Positions 6,918-14,733 of a stretch of DNA of 32,636 nt are shown here, piece by piece. The translations under genes and the position numbers were made by a program. The notes below the pieces were generated by a model. The model had not been told where the DNA came from and searched no databases. It was given only the letters and a program-made list of their open reading frames with translations. Numbering within the stretch: the first letter of the stretch is position 1; each line of letters begins with the position of its first letter. Source of the DNA: Bacteroidota bacterium (GTDB lineage: Bacteria > Bacteroidota > Bacteroidia > Bacteroidales > Bacteroidaceae). The stretch spans positions 1 to 32,636 of the forward strand of contig JAEXAJ010000032.1 in NCBI GenBank assembly GCA_023458215.1, written 5' to 3'.

Positions 6918-8198
6918 ATGAATATTAAAAGAATAATCATAACTATGTCAGTTATGCTACTGACTGGTGTAGTTAGCACTAATGCACAAGAGATGAAAAC
7001 AACAGAAGTTCCCAAAATCAGTGTCTTTCCGACAGGCAACGAGAATGCCGGATTTGAAAAGTATTTCACAGGCAAATCTTGGTTGGCACCACTCACCGGT
7101 AATAAAGATTTGAATGTACCCATGTTCAATGTAACCTTTGAACCGGGTTGCCGTAACAACTGGCACAGCCATACGGGTGGCCAGATACTCATAGCAGTAG
7201 GTGGAATAGGATATTATCAGGAGCGTGGAAAACCGGCACAGCGTCTACTCCCCGGTGATATCGTCGAAATAGCCCCGAATGTGGAGCATTGGCATGGCGC
7301 AGCCCCGGATAGTTGGTTCTCGCACCTTGCAGTAGAATGCAATCCGCAGACTAATAAGAACACTTGGCAGGAGCCGGTGAGCGAAGAAGAATATACCAAA
7401 GCTGTGAACGCTTTTACGTCACCGTCGCAAGCCCCCTCAAACCATGCCACTGACAGAATTAAATCCTGCAAAGAGAATTACACCGAACTTTTCGGTGGGG
7501 AAGCATTAACCGGGCAAGGCACAGACCCTGAAATGATGGATATACTTCAGAAATATATCTTTGGCGAGGTATTCCGTGCCGGCAATTTAGATAAGAGAAC
7601 CCGTGAAATGATAACCTGCATTACATTAACTACGATGCAGACTTTACCTCAACTAAAGTCCCATGCGGGTGCGGCCCTGAATGTGGGAGTTACTCCGGTT
7701 GAGCTTCGGGAGCTTGTTTACTTATGTGCTCCGTTTATTGGTTTCCCAAAAACGTTGAATGCGCTAGCCACAATTAACGAAGTGTTCAAGGAACGTGCTA
7801 TTTCCCTTCCATTGGAAGCGCAAGGTACTGTAACCGAAAGCAACCGTTATGAAAAAGGTGCCGCCATTCAAACCCCGCTTTACGGAGATGAGATAAAGGA
7901 AATGCTAAAGGATGTTCCCGGAGGTTTGGGCAGCGAAACGGCACGTTTCCTTACCGAGTTTTGTTTTGGTGATATCTATACCCGCAATGGCTTGGATATA
8001 CCAACCCGTGAACTGCTGATATATTGTGTATTAACTACATTGGGGGCAGATAGCCAGTTGGTGTCTCACGGACAAAGTAACATAAAACTGGGTAATAGTA
8101 GGGAGAAGCTTGCCACCGCGGTAGTGCAATGCTTGCCTTATATAGGATTTCCTCCGGCTATAAAAGCATTGAAGATTATTAAAAGCTTGGATGAATAG
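6918..8198 (+). CDS. Exported cupin - CMD - CMD fusion protein
   Basis: 426 aa from ATG 6918, preferred to 6906 because it begins directly with a normal signal peptide (about residues 1-23, ending NAQ). Domain 1 (about 60-140) is a cupin with metal ligands His83, His85, Gln89 and His124 (NWHSHTGGQ; VEHWHG). Domains 2 (about 165-265) and 3 (about 305-420) are carboxymuconolactone decarboxylase/AhpD-like; the first keeps RTREMITCITL and LKSHAGAALNVGVTP. The CxxC pair of AhpD peroxidases is absent, so a peroxidase role is doubtful. Related cupin-CMD proteins have been linked to quinone or lactone chemistry, but the substrate here is unknown. A strong terminator follows. Confidence 0.88.
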   Translation: MNIKRIIITMSVMLLTGVVSTNAQEMKTTEVPKISVFPTGNENAGFEKYFTGKSWLAPLTGNKDLNVPMFNVTFEPGCRNNWHSHTGGQILIAVGGIGYYQERGKPAQRLLPGDIVEIAPNVEHWHGAAPDSWFSHLAVECNPQTNKNTWQEPVSEEEYTKAVNAFTSPSQAPSNHATDRIKSCKENYTELFGGEALTGQGTDPEMMDILQKYIFGEVFRAGNLDKRTREMITCITLTTMQTLPQLKSHAGAALNVGVTPVELRELVYLCAPFIGFPKTLNALATINEVFKERAISLPLEAQGTVTESNRYEKGAAIQTPLYGDEIKEMLKDVPGGLGSETARFLTEFCFGDIYTRNGLDIPTRELLIYCVLTTLGADSQLVSHGQSNIKLGNSREKLATAVVQCLPYIGFPPAIKALKIIKSLDE

Positions 8199-8230
8199 AA
8201 TAAAAGAAGGAAGATGATTATTTGATTTCT

Positions 8231-8275
8231 AAAAGAAAACAGCTGTAAATAAATTATTTACAGCTGTTTTCTTTT
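8231..8275. terminator. Strong bidirectional terminator between the cupin-CMD gene and tRNA-Trp
   Basis: A 22-base arm (8231-8252) and its exact reverse complement (8254-8275) flank a tiny loop, with the palindromic core CAGCTGTAAAT. The outer part is A-rich on one side and T-rich on the other, so a U-tract is made in either direction: it ends the cupin-CMD transcript on the plus strand and the tRNA-Trp transcript on the minus strand. Confidence 0.9.
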
Positions 8276-8278
8276 TAG

Positions 8279-8351
8279 CACGGGAGGAGAGGCTCGAACT
8301 CCCGACACCCGGTTTTGGAGACCGGTGCTCTACCAACTGAGCTACTCCCGT
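8279..8351 (-). tRNA. tRNA-Trp (anticodon CCA)
   Basis: Reads on the minus strand as a complete 73-nt cloverleaf. Acceptor stem ACGGGAG/CTCCCGT, T8-A9, D arm GCTC...GAGC, anticodon stem CCGGT/ACCGG around the seven-base loop CTCCAAA with anticodon CCA, T arm GGGAG TTCGAGC CTCTC (the outer pairs match), and discriminator base G, which is expected for tryptophan. The 3' CCA is not encoded (the next bases are CTA). Promoter at 8363-8393 and terminator at 8231-8275 make it a single-gene unit. Confidence 0.96.
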
Positions 8352-8362
8352 GTTTGCGGTTG

Positions 8363-8393
8363 CAAAGGTAATGTAAACTTTCAAATATGCAAA
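8363..8393 (-). promoter_or_regulatory. Promoter of tRNA-Trp
   Basis: On the minus strand TTTG (8390-8393), 19 bases, then TACCTTTG (8363-8370), 11 bases before the mature tRNA 5' end: a full match to the Bacteroidetes promoter consensus. Confidence 0.75.
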
Positions 8394-8426
8394 TAAGTAA
8401 CACTCTTATTTTAGAGAGAAAGTTGC

Positions 8427-9017
8427 TTACAACATTTGTAAGTCCTGAAACATAATGCGATACGCTGCCGCTTTTTTTTCTAAGGCGAGCGGATAAGCTC
8501 GCGAAGAAGAAGGCATACGGTATAAACGCATGGGTTGCTGCTCGAAAAGAAATTCCGTGAAGTCACCTACCTTGGGCTTTTCTATCGAGAATTGGGCGCA
8601 GAGTGTGTCGGTAGCTTTCTCGCCTGTAGTAACGATGGCTCGGCATTGCGGTATCTGATGGAGTAATGCAGGAATATCCGTAGGCTGCACCACTTCGAGG
8701 AATTTATCCGAAGCATTGTCTTGCAGTCGGCGTATAGAAGATGCTGTATCGAATATAGCAATACCTTTCTCCTGCAAGAAACTGATCAGTAACTCTTTGC
8801 GGAATGTTTTCTTTGCTTTATCTACAAAGTAATCTTTGTCATTGAAAAATAAGAACCCCACGATCCTCCACATGTCGTTGTTCCAGTTGGGGTAGTAAAA
8901 CTCCATAGACCACCGTTTTTTTTGTGGAGGAAAACTCCCCAACATGAGCAGACGAGCATTGCCGGGGAGGAAAGGTTCTAAAGGATGTTGTTCTATTTCC
9001 ATACTTTCCTGATTCAT
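8427..9017 (-). CDS. Uracil-DNA glycosylase superfamily protein
   Basis: 196 aa, cytoplasmic. The N-terminal LMLGSFPPQKKRW (about 24-36) is the active-site/water-activating loop position of the UDG fold, and YYPNWNNDMW follows. The C-terminal MPSSSRAYP (about 167-175) corresponds to the HPS-type minor-groove loop, although the His is replaced by Met. This layout resembles the Mug/TDG-like family that removes uracil or mismatched bases from DNA, but the loop changes mean activity cannot be assumed. A -7 box (9030-9037) sits 12 bases before the start, and the gene is followed by tRNA-Trp. Confidence 0.8.
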   Translation of the reverse strand: MNQESMEIEQHPLEPFLPGNARLLMLGSFPPQKKRWSMEFYYPNWNNDMWRIVGFLFFNDKDYFVDKAKKTFRKELLISFLQEKGIAIFDTASSIRRLQDNASDKFLEVVQPTDIPALLHQIPQCRAIVTTGEKATDTLCAQFSIEKPKVGDFTEFLFEQQPMRLYRMPSSSRAYPLALEKKAAAYRIMFQDLQML

Positions 9018-9029
9018 TGTTTATGTCTG

Positions 9030-9037
9030 CAAAAGTA
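9030..9037 (-). promoter_or_regulatory. -7 promoter element of the UDG-family gene
   Basis: TACTTTTG on the minus strand, 12 bases before the ATG at 9017, inside the 59-base gap after the KamA-like gene. Confidence 0.4.
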
Positions 9038-9076
9038 CGGATTATTTGGGATACTACCGCTTGAAGACTACTTATG

Positions 9077-11173
9077 CTATTCGGCAATTTCCAGATTACT
9101 CATCCTTTCAGTCATCTTGAACGGGAAATCGGGATATTCGTAGAGGCTGAACCGTGATTCGGTGTTACCTTCCGTGTAATTCCAGATGGTAGCATATTCT
9201 TCCACGTCTTCACCCATCGTTTGCAGTTGGCGCAGGTAGGAGGCGATGGATTTGTTTTCGACAATATACACTTGCCCCAGGCGGTCGATGATAGGACTGT
9301 GGCGCCGGGTGCCGTCATGGTCGAAACGCAGGATTCGCTTGCCATCGTTCGTGATACCTACCATGTGGAAGGTCATGCTCTTGCCGATGGCGGGCAGGTT
9401 CAGTACGTTCCGGTCGGTGGCAAGGAAAGGCAAGTGGTTTGTTTTCAGGAAACGGCGGATGCAGGCGGCGGGGTCGGAGGCTGTTTGCAATAATACAGAC
9501 AGGGTATGTGCATCTTCTTTCGATAGTTTTCCGAAACGCTTTTCTTCCAGTTGTTCCTGCACGGAGCGACTGTTCGGTGCGAATACCGCATTGTTTTCTT
9601 CGAATCCTTTGACGGAGAAAGTATAGTAACCCACTACACCCAACTGATTGAGCACCTGGCGCAACCGGGTAGTATGTCCCCGTCGGGAAGCGGCTACGTT
9701 GTAGACTAGCTGATTGTCGATGAGCCAGCCTGCCGACAATAACTTGCGTATTCCCTCCGCCGCTTCGGGAGTCACTTCGAGTGGCGTCTGGAAATGGGTT
9801 TGGATGATGAACTGACGAATACCTATCGTAGATGCTTTCTCCTTAAACTCCCGTAGGATTTCTATCAATTCGTCGTTGATGCGCATGGGCAGATAGGCGG
9901 GCAGACGAGAGCCCAGACGAATCCGTTGCAGTTCGGCATACTTCTCGCCTTCGGGGCGTTCCTGATTCGCTTTCCGTTTGCGTACAGCCATGCGGTAGAC
10001 GGCATCCAGTATGTTGCGCAAGGTCTTGTTCTGACTCATCAGCGCATCACCGCCCGTAATGAGGATGTCACGAAGCTGCGTATCTTCTTCAAAGTATGTC
10101 ATTAACCGGCGCAGCTTCTTTTCCCAAGACTCTTTGGGCCGTAGCTCTTCGAATTCAAAGTTAAGCCGTTTGCTTTGAAAGTCGTACATGCGTTGGCAAG
10201 AGGCACACAATCCGCCACAGGCGCGTCCCATGGTGTCGGGGATGAGGATGGCTACTTCCGGGTAACGGCGGTGAATGTTGTGCCCGTCGGGCAATAACCA
10301 GCCGGCGGCGTTGGGCTTGCCCTCTTCTACGATGTCCTCGCGCTCCCAAGCACGGATTTGGCCGTAGGTATCGACCAGTTGGGGTGAATAGAGGATGTAG
10401 CTGCGCAGGGCTTCATCGTCATATCCATTGCCGGTGCAGTCCAGCAACGACAGATAATAAGGAGTGGCAAAGAAGGGCATTCCTTTCTTGCGGGCTTTTG
10501 TGAGCAGGTACATCGTTTCGGCGGAAAGAGAGTTTCCGAGCAGGCGGTTCAATTCCGTAGGGCTCTTTACGGCCATGGCGAGGTGGAAACGAAAGTCATT
10601 CCACCATTCACGAACAAGGCTTAGCTTTTCTTCGTAACTGAGTCCCTCTTTGAAATAGAAGCGGGAGGCGGGGTTTTTGCGATGCTCAATCTTTTCGACT
10701 AGAATATGAAGCATGCGCTCTTTGTTTTTGCTACGAATGAGTAATACATCTTCGTCCAATCCGGTGGCCCACCGTTCGGTCAGGGCTTTTACTTTTTGTC
10801 CGGAGGGCAGGGCGGGTGCGGGCTGTTCGAGGCGTTTGAATTGTTGGAACAGGTCGATATACAAATCCGTTTCTGTTTCCTCTTCCCATTGCCTGGTAAG
10901 GAATGAATAGAGCATTGATAAAGTTGATATGGGCAATTGTTGCTCGGTGGAGAGTTCGTAAACGTCTTGCCCGTCAAATTCAATCAGGAGTCGAATTTGC
11001 TTACCAGCCTCACTTTCTGCCTGTGGATGTCCGGCAATGTACTCCGAAAGACTGGCTTTAAAAGCTGCTGCATCGTTGCTGTGAGTAGCGATACTGACCA
11101 GTTCGGGGAGTTCGTGTCGATAGAGTTGTTCCAATTGAGAAAGAGTGAGTGCAAGCATTTTCTTTTGTTTCAT
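9077..11173 (-). CDS. Large KamA-family radical SAM protein (lysine 2,3-aminomutase-like)
   Basis: 698 aa from ATG 11173 (MKQKKMLALTLSQLE); the upstream start at 11230 adds a hydrophobic stretch that looks like leader sequence. The radical SAM motif is Cys319, Cys323 and Cys326 (CGGLCASC), about 300 residues into the protein, followed by DILITGGDAL (SAM-binding GGD, 369-378), RLGSRLPAYLPMRI, and a C-terminal PLP-lysine candidate Lys598 in LPAIGKS where lysine 2,3-aminomutase has PGGGGK. The family moves an amino group using SAM, an iron-sulfur cluster and PLP. Ordinary KamA is about 415 aa, so the N-terminal 300 residues are an extension of unknown role. The two Asp residues that bind lysine in characterised enzymes do not appear at the expected places. 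Substrate unknown. Confidence 0.85.
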   Translation of the reverse strand: MKQKKMLALTLSQLEQLYRHELPELVSIATHSNDAAAFKASLSEYIAGHPQAESEAGKQIRLLIEFDGQDVYELSTEQQLPISTLSMLYSFLTRQWEEETETDLYIDLFQQFKRLEQPAPALPSGQKVKALTERWATGLDEDVLLIRSKNKERMLHILVEKIEHRKNPASRFYFKEGLSYEEKLSLVREWWNDFRFHLAMAVKSPTELNRLLGNSLSAETMYLLTKARKKGMPFFATPYYLSLLDCTGNGYDDEALRSYILYSPQLVDTYGQIRAWEREDIVEEGKPNAAGWLLPDGHNIHRRYPEVAILIPDTMGRACGGLCASCQRMYDFQSKRLNFEFEELRPKESWEKKLRRLMTYFEEDTQLRDILITGGDALMSQNKTLRNILDAVYRMAVRKRKANQERPEGEKYAELQRIRLGSRLPAYLPMRINDELIEILREFKEKASTIGIRQFIIQTHFQTPLEVTPEAAEGIRKLLSAGWLIDNQLVYNVAASRRGHTTRLRQVLNQLGVVGYYTFSVKGFEENNAVFAPNSRSVQEQLEEKRFGKLSKEDAHTLSVLLQTASDPAACIRRFLKTNHLPFLATDRNVLNLPAIGKSMTFHMVGITNDGKRILRFDHDGTRRHSPIIDRLGQVYIVENKSIASYLRQLQTMGEDVEEYATIWNYTEGNTESRFSLYEYPDFPFKMTERMSNLEIAE

Positions 11174-11271
11174 AAGCAGTTCTTGTTTTTTGAAGTTAAT
11201 AATAATATAGATAAGCGCTGAAATGCGCATAGAATTCCATGTGTGGGAAAATCCGAACTGATAAAAGTAAC

Positions 11272-11300
11272 AAAAAAAGGCGAGAAATCACTTTCCCGCC
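11272..11300 (-). terminator. Terminator of the 11375-12007 gene
   Basis: On the minus strand GGCGGGAAA (11292-11300), loop GTGA, TTTCTCGCC (11279-11287), with one G-T pair, followed by seven T residues (11272-11278). This is a standard rho-independent terminator, about 75 bases after the stop codon. Confidence 0.88.
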
Positions 11301-11374
11301 TGCTTGCTTATCGAATACTTTAAAATTCTTTTTCTTTTGCTAACAGAATAAATTATCCGTTTGCTTTGGGTTGC

Positions 11375-12007
11375 TTATGCTTTTGTAGCCTCCGCATCTT
11401 TATTTTTAGGCTCTTTCTTTGCCAGCATTACTACATTATATACATACTCCGTCATCCAATCTTCCGAATACCCCAGCCGCTCTTTGTACTGGCGCACGGT
11501 CATGGCTGTTTTGTGTACATCGTCCTTCTTCCATACGGTCTTGGTGCAGACGTCGTGCACGGTCTTCTGCGTCATGGTTCGCAAGGCGCCTTTGAAGACA
11601 GACGGCATGCGGAATTTCCATTGCATCAAGTTACCCATCAGCATCATCAGGTCTTGCGAGAAACCTTGGTACATGAAGAGGTACGCTTGTACGTCGTTTT
11701 GCGTGCGGCAATGCTTCTTGATGGATGCGTCGATTTCTTTGAAGAAGTTTTCGCTGATACCGTAATCCTGCATCAACATCTTGCGTGAAGCCGATTTCTC
11801 TGCTTGTCCCAGGCGACCGCCTTGAGTCGGGATTTTGAACAGACGCTTGAAGTTGGCTACATCCGGTACGTAGCGGATATTGGTAATGCCCAAGTTGGCG
11901 GCAATCACGGATTGGAAGTAAACACGTGTCAGTGAAACGAAGTCTTCCACGTTTTTTGAAGGTACACCTTCGCTGTTTTTATTAAATAGTTTGCTAAATA
12001 TTCCCAT
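11375..12007 (-). CDS. Conserved hypothetical protein (Bacteroidales), 210 aa
   Basis: I do not recognise a characterised family. 210 aa, no signal peptide, no membrane segment, mixed helical composition; it starts MGIFSKLFNKNSEG, has basic patches (KRLFKIPTQGGRLGQ, KKHCRTQ), a Met-rich stretch (DLMMLMGNLMQWKFRMP, about 118-134), and ends with a charged Lys/Ala tail. It is likely soluble and cytoplasmic. The gene has a -7 box (TAACTTTG) 30 bases before the start and a clean terminator after it, so it can be transcribed alone although the symporter gene lies 55 bases upstream on the same strand. Confidence 0.7.
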   Translation of the reverse strand: MGIFSKLFNKNSEGVPSKNVEDFVSLTRVYFQSVIAANLGITNIRYVPDVANFKRLFKIPTQGGRLGQAEKSASRKMLMQDYGISENFFKEIDASIKKHCRTQNDVQAYLFMYQGFSQDLMMLMGNLMQWKFRMPSVFKGALRTMTQKTVHDVCTKTVWKKDDVHKTAMTVRQYKERLGYSEDWMTEYVYNVVMLAKKEPKNKDAEATKA

Positions 12008-12037
12008 GATATTATTTTTTATGCAATTTTAATGGCG

Positions 12038-12070
12038 CAAAGTTAACATAAAAAAATGAGAATCACCAAC
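12038..12070 (-). promoter_or_regulatory. Putative promoter of the 11375-12007 gene
   Basis: TAACTTTG (12038-12045) fits the -7 box. GTTG (12067-12070) lies 21 bases upstream as an imperfect -33 box, overlapping the end of the symporter gene. Confidence 0.45.
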
Positions 12071-13451
12071 ATTCTATGTCCCCTTCAATATCTTTCAGCC
12101 GATCTTTTGTGAAGACAGGATCTTTGATACCCGCCTGCTTCTGTGCACGGTAATCTCCCAGTAACCTGAAAGCATATTTGCCCAGCAGGCTGATGGCGAT
12201 AAGATTGCAGAGTGCCATAAGCCCCATCGTGATGTCGGCAAGACTCCAAGCCACGTCCAGTGCTGCAAGGGCGCCAAACATCACCATGCCGCCCACCAGA
12301 ATACGGTAAGCGCTTACTACCCATTTTTTCTGCGTCAGGTAACGCACATTCGCTTCGCCGTAATAATAGTTTCCTAAGATACTGCTGAATGCGAAGAAGA
12401 ACAGGGCAACCGCAACAAAGATGCTGCCCAGCGGACCAATCTCATTAGTCAATGCCAGTTGCGTCAGTTGCACGCCATTGGTAGAGCCATCCAGCGGAGC
12501 ACCGCTAAAAAGAATAATGAAAGCCGTGCAGGTGCATATAATAAGCGTATCGGTAAATACTCCCAAAGTCTGAATCAACCCCTGCTTTACCGGATGGCTG
12601 ACGTGGGCAGTTGCCGCCACATTAGGCGCCGAACCCATACCGGCTTCGTTGCTGAACAATCCGCGCTTGATGCCTTGCATCAGAGCGATACCTACGCCAC
12701 CCCCTAGGGCTGCGTCCCATCCGAAGGCATGGCCGACGATCAATTCTATGACAGCCGGCAGTTCCCTGAATCTTATAATAACAATGATAAGTGCCAAAGC
12801 AATATATCCCAATGCCATTACAGGCACAATAATGCTGCTCACCTTGGCTATGCGCTGCACACCACCGAAAATGATGATTAACGTTAATGCAGTAATAATC
12901 CCCCCTACAATGACATGATCGAACCCGAAAGCCCCCTCGAAAGCTGCGCACAGCGTATTGCTCTGTACCGAATTGAAGGCAAACCCGAAAGTAATAGTGA
13001 TAAGTACGGCAAACAAAGCGCCCATCCACGGCTGTTTCAACCCATTGCGCATATAATATGCAGGGCCACCGATAAAGGAATCTTTTCCTTTCACTTTATA
13101 TAATTGTGCCAAAGTAGACTCGACAAACGAGCTGGCCGCACCCAGCAATGCTATGATCCACATCCAGAACACAGCCCCCGGACCGCCTACCGCAATGGCC
13201 GTAGCTACTCCCGCCAGGTTGCCCGTACCCACGCGGCTGGCAATAGAAATGGCGAATGCCTGGAAAGAAGAAATATGCTTTTCATTGGCACCGCCTTTTC
13301 CACCCGAATCTCCCAACAGACGTACCATTTCTTTTATCATACGGAATTGTACGAACTTGGTTTTCAATGTGAACCATACGGCACATCCCAATAATAAAGC
13401 AATCAGGATGTAGGTCCACAGCACGTCATTGATTGAATTAATTATTCCCAT
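12063..13451 (-). CDS. Sodium:alanine symporter family (AGCS) transporter
   Basis: 462 aa with about 11 hydrophobic segments over the full length. The AGCS signature is clear: SRVGTGNLAGVATAIAVGGP (about 72-91), followed by FWMW, and SNEAGMGSAPNVAA (about 268-281). The family imports alanine or glycine with sodium at the inner membrane; alanine, glycine or serine cannot be told apart by eye. Length matches characterised AGCS proteins (about 440-490). The gene is alone on the minus strand; 95 to 172 bases upstream of its ATG lies an array of four palindromes spaced by 22 bp, which could control it. Confidence 0.93.
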   Translation of the reverse strand: MGIINSINDVLWTYILIALLLGCAVWFTLKTKFVQFRMIKEMVRLLGDSGGKGGANEKHISSFQAFAISIASRVGTGNLAGVATAIAVGGPGAVFWMWIIALLGAASSFVESTLAQLYKVKGKDSFIGGPAYYMRNGLKQPWMGALFAVLITITFGFAFNSVQSNTLCAAFEGAFGFDHVIVGGIITALTLIIIFGGVQRIAKVSSIIVPVMALGYIALALIIVIIRFRELPAVIELIVGHAFGWDAALGGGVGIALMQGIKRGLFSNEAGMGSAPNVAATAHVSHPVKQGLIQTLGVFTDTLIICTCTAFIILFSGAPLDGSTNGVQLTQLALTNEIGPLGSIFVAVALFFFAFSSILGNYYYGEANVRYLTQKKWVVSAYRILVGGMVMFGALAALDVAWSLADITMGLMALCNLIAISLLGKYAFRLLGDYRAQKQAGIKDPVFTKDRLKDIEGDIECW

Positions 13452-13545
13452 ATCCTTTATTTAATGTCAGTTCTAAGAATTAGTTGACGAAAAAAGTAAA
13501 CAATTGGTAGTCCTTCCATTTGCTTGAAAATGAAGCCTGTTATCG

Positions 13546-13623
13546 TTTTACTAAAATTCGGTCGGAGATTTAGTAAATCGTTGTCGAAGATTTAGTAAAT
13601 CTCCGGTCGGGTTTTAGTAAAAC
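13546..13623. repeat. Four palindromes with exact 22-bp spacing
   Basis: TTTTACTAAAA (13546-13556), GATTTAGTAAATC (13567-13579), GATTTAGTAAATC (13589-13601) and GTTTTAGTAAAAC (13611-13623) are each perfect odd palindromes with centres at 13551, 13573, 13595 and 13617, exactly 22 bp apart. The spacers share a GGTCGG-like core. The whole array is also an imperfect dyad around 13584. It lies between the AlbA_2 gene end and the symporter start, upstream of the symporter. No fifth unit is visible on either side. Operator array or structured repeat are both possible. Confidence 0.85.
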
Positions 13624-13667
13624 GGAAATCGGTATATTTACACTTGGTATTCTTTATTGACAAGCCA

Positions 13668-14312
13668 TCAACCTTTCAGTTTGAAATGGAACTTATGCCC
13701 TTCGAATACCGGTTCTACGATATCATAACGAACAAATTTAGCCAACAGATGTTCTGCCGAGCGACGGGAAAGATGTGCCAGCCTGCAATAACGGTTTAAC
13801 GACAACCGGTCGTTTTCCTCTAGCAGATCGAGCAATAATTGTTCCCGTTCGGTATATTCTATTAACTCCCCTTGCGGACTTCCACTTTGTTGCCATACGC
13901 GCAGATGAACCGGGGTAGCCAGAATATTTTCATCTTCAATGCGGATATAGGCAAGATACCTGCCCGTTTCGTCTTTGGCATATACCGGTTTTCGCTCGTT
14001 TTCGTCTATTTGAACTACGAGAACGCTACGTCCTTCTACCTTATATGTTTGCATACTGAAGTTCACCTCCGGGCGGCAATAAAGTTGGGCTGCCGCTTCT
14101 ATCATATATTGCTCCTCATCGGAACGTACACCGGCAATTTTCCCGTTATCTTTTACGCCGATAAGTAATCTTCCTCCCTTTGTATTGGCAAATGCCGAGA
14201 GCGTTTTGGCAATTTTTCGCGCATCAGAAATTTCGAACTTGAAGTCCTGCTGTTGGTGCTCTCCTTGGGCTATGAGAGTGTGTATATATTCGGTGTCAGT
14301 AAGCGTTTTCAT
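13668..14312 (-). CDS. AlbA_2 / Schlafen-type domain protein with winged helix
   Basis: 214 aa. The N-terminal domain (about 15-130) is AlbA_2 (PF04326): HQQQDFKFEISDARKIAKTL, then FANTKGGRLLIGVKDNGKIAGV, the typical glycine-rich turn. The C-terminal part (about 145-214) looks like a winged helix (LSLNRYCRLAHLSRRSAEHLLAKFV). Members are usually annotated as putative DNA- or RNA-binding regulators; some related proteins carry nuclease or ATPase activity, but nothing here proves either. A -7 box (TACTTTTG, 14318-14325) ends five bases before the ATG. The convergent or downstream context gives no further hint. Confidence 0.85.
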   Translation of the reverse strand: MKTLTDTEYIHTLIAQGEHQQQDFKFEISDARKIAKTLSAFANTKGGRLLIGVKDNGKIAGVRSDEEQYMIEAAAQLYCRPEVNFSMQTYKVEGRSVLVVQIDENERKPVYAKDETGRYLAYIRIEDENILATPVHLRVWQQSGSPQGELIEYTEREQLLLDLLEENDRLSLNRYCRLAHLSRRSAEHLLAKFVRYDIVEPVFEGHKFHFKLKG

Positions 14313-14317
14313 GGCTG

Positions 14318-14325
14318 CAAAAGTA
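14318..14325 (-). promoter_or_regulatory. -7 promoter element of the AlbA_2 gene
   Basis: TACTTTTG on the minus strand, five bases upstream of the start codon at 14312; a transcript starting after it would have almost no leader. Confidence 0.45.
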
Positions 14326-14393
14326 GAGAAAAAACGCGTAAGAACCCTTTTTTAAGATGATTTTGCGGATTATTTCAAAAAAAATATCGTTTT

Positions 14394-14426
14394 ATTGTAT
14401 TTATTTCGAGAAAGAGTGTATTTTTG
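14394..14426 (+). promoter_or_regulatory. Promoter of the Hc1-like histone gene
   Basis: ATTG (14394-14397), 21 bases, TATTTTTG (14419-14426). The leader would be under 35 bases before the ATG at 14461. Confidence 0.5.
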
Positions 14427-14460
14427 TCGGACATTATTAACGAAGTAATTAAAAAGGATT

Positions 14461-14637
14461 ATGAAAGAATTAGTTGAAAAAGTAGCAGAATTGTATGCTG
14501 CGTTCGCAAAAGATGCAAATGCTCAGTTGGAAAATGGTAACAAAGCAGCCGGAACTCGTGCTCGTAAGTCTTCTTTGGAAATTGAGAAAGCTATGAAGGA
14601 ATTCCGTAAAGCATCTTTGGAAGCTGCAAAACAGTAA
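14461..14637 (+). CDS. Hc1-like histone H1 family protein, 58 aa
   Basis: A short gene (58 aa) running from ATG 14461 to TAA 14635-14637. The peptide MKELVEKVAELYAAFAKDAN is followed by a Lys/Arg/Ala-rich part (NKAAGTRARKSSLEIEKA, then MKEFRKASLEAAKQ), amphipathic and helical throughout. Composition and length match the Hc1-like histone family (PF07432) found in Bacteroidales as a small nucleoid-associated protein. It has a promoter at 14394-14426 and a strong terminator right after it, so it is a single-gene unit likely expressed at high level. Confidence 0.88.
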   Translation: MKELVEKVAELYAAFAKDANAQLENGNKAAGTRARKSSLEIEKAMKEFRKASLEAAKQ

Positions 14638-14665
14638 GAAAAAAAGCACATCCAATGCTGTGAAA

Positions 14666-14693
14666 GACTACCATGACTGGTGGTCTTTTTTTT
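14666..14693 (+). terminator. Terminator of the Hc1-like gene
   Basis: GACTACCA (14666-14673), loop TGAC, TGGTGGTC (14678-14685) with one G-T pair, followed by eight T residues (14686-14693). The end of the T run supplies the -33 TTTG of the next promoter. Confidence 0.9.
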
Positions 14694-14722
14694 GTTTATA
14701 CTAAGGATTATTGCTACTTTTG
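14691..14722 (+). promoter_or_regulatory. Promoter of the radical SAM/DUF4130 pair
   Basis: TTTG (14691-14694), 20 bases, TACTTTTG (14715-14722), a full consensus match. The -7 box ends 11 bases before the ATG at 14734, so the leader is very short. Confidence 0.6.
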
Positions 14723-14733
14723 GCACGAGTATT

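Noticed and set aside
9112..9626. Open frames on both strands within the KamA-like gene
   Set aside because: Shadows of a long, well-supported coding frame; no domain or start context.
14680..14733. Longer N-terminus of the radical SAM protein
   Set aside because: It would begin inside the histone terminator and cover the promoter.
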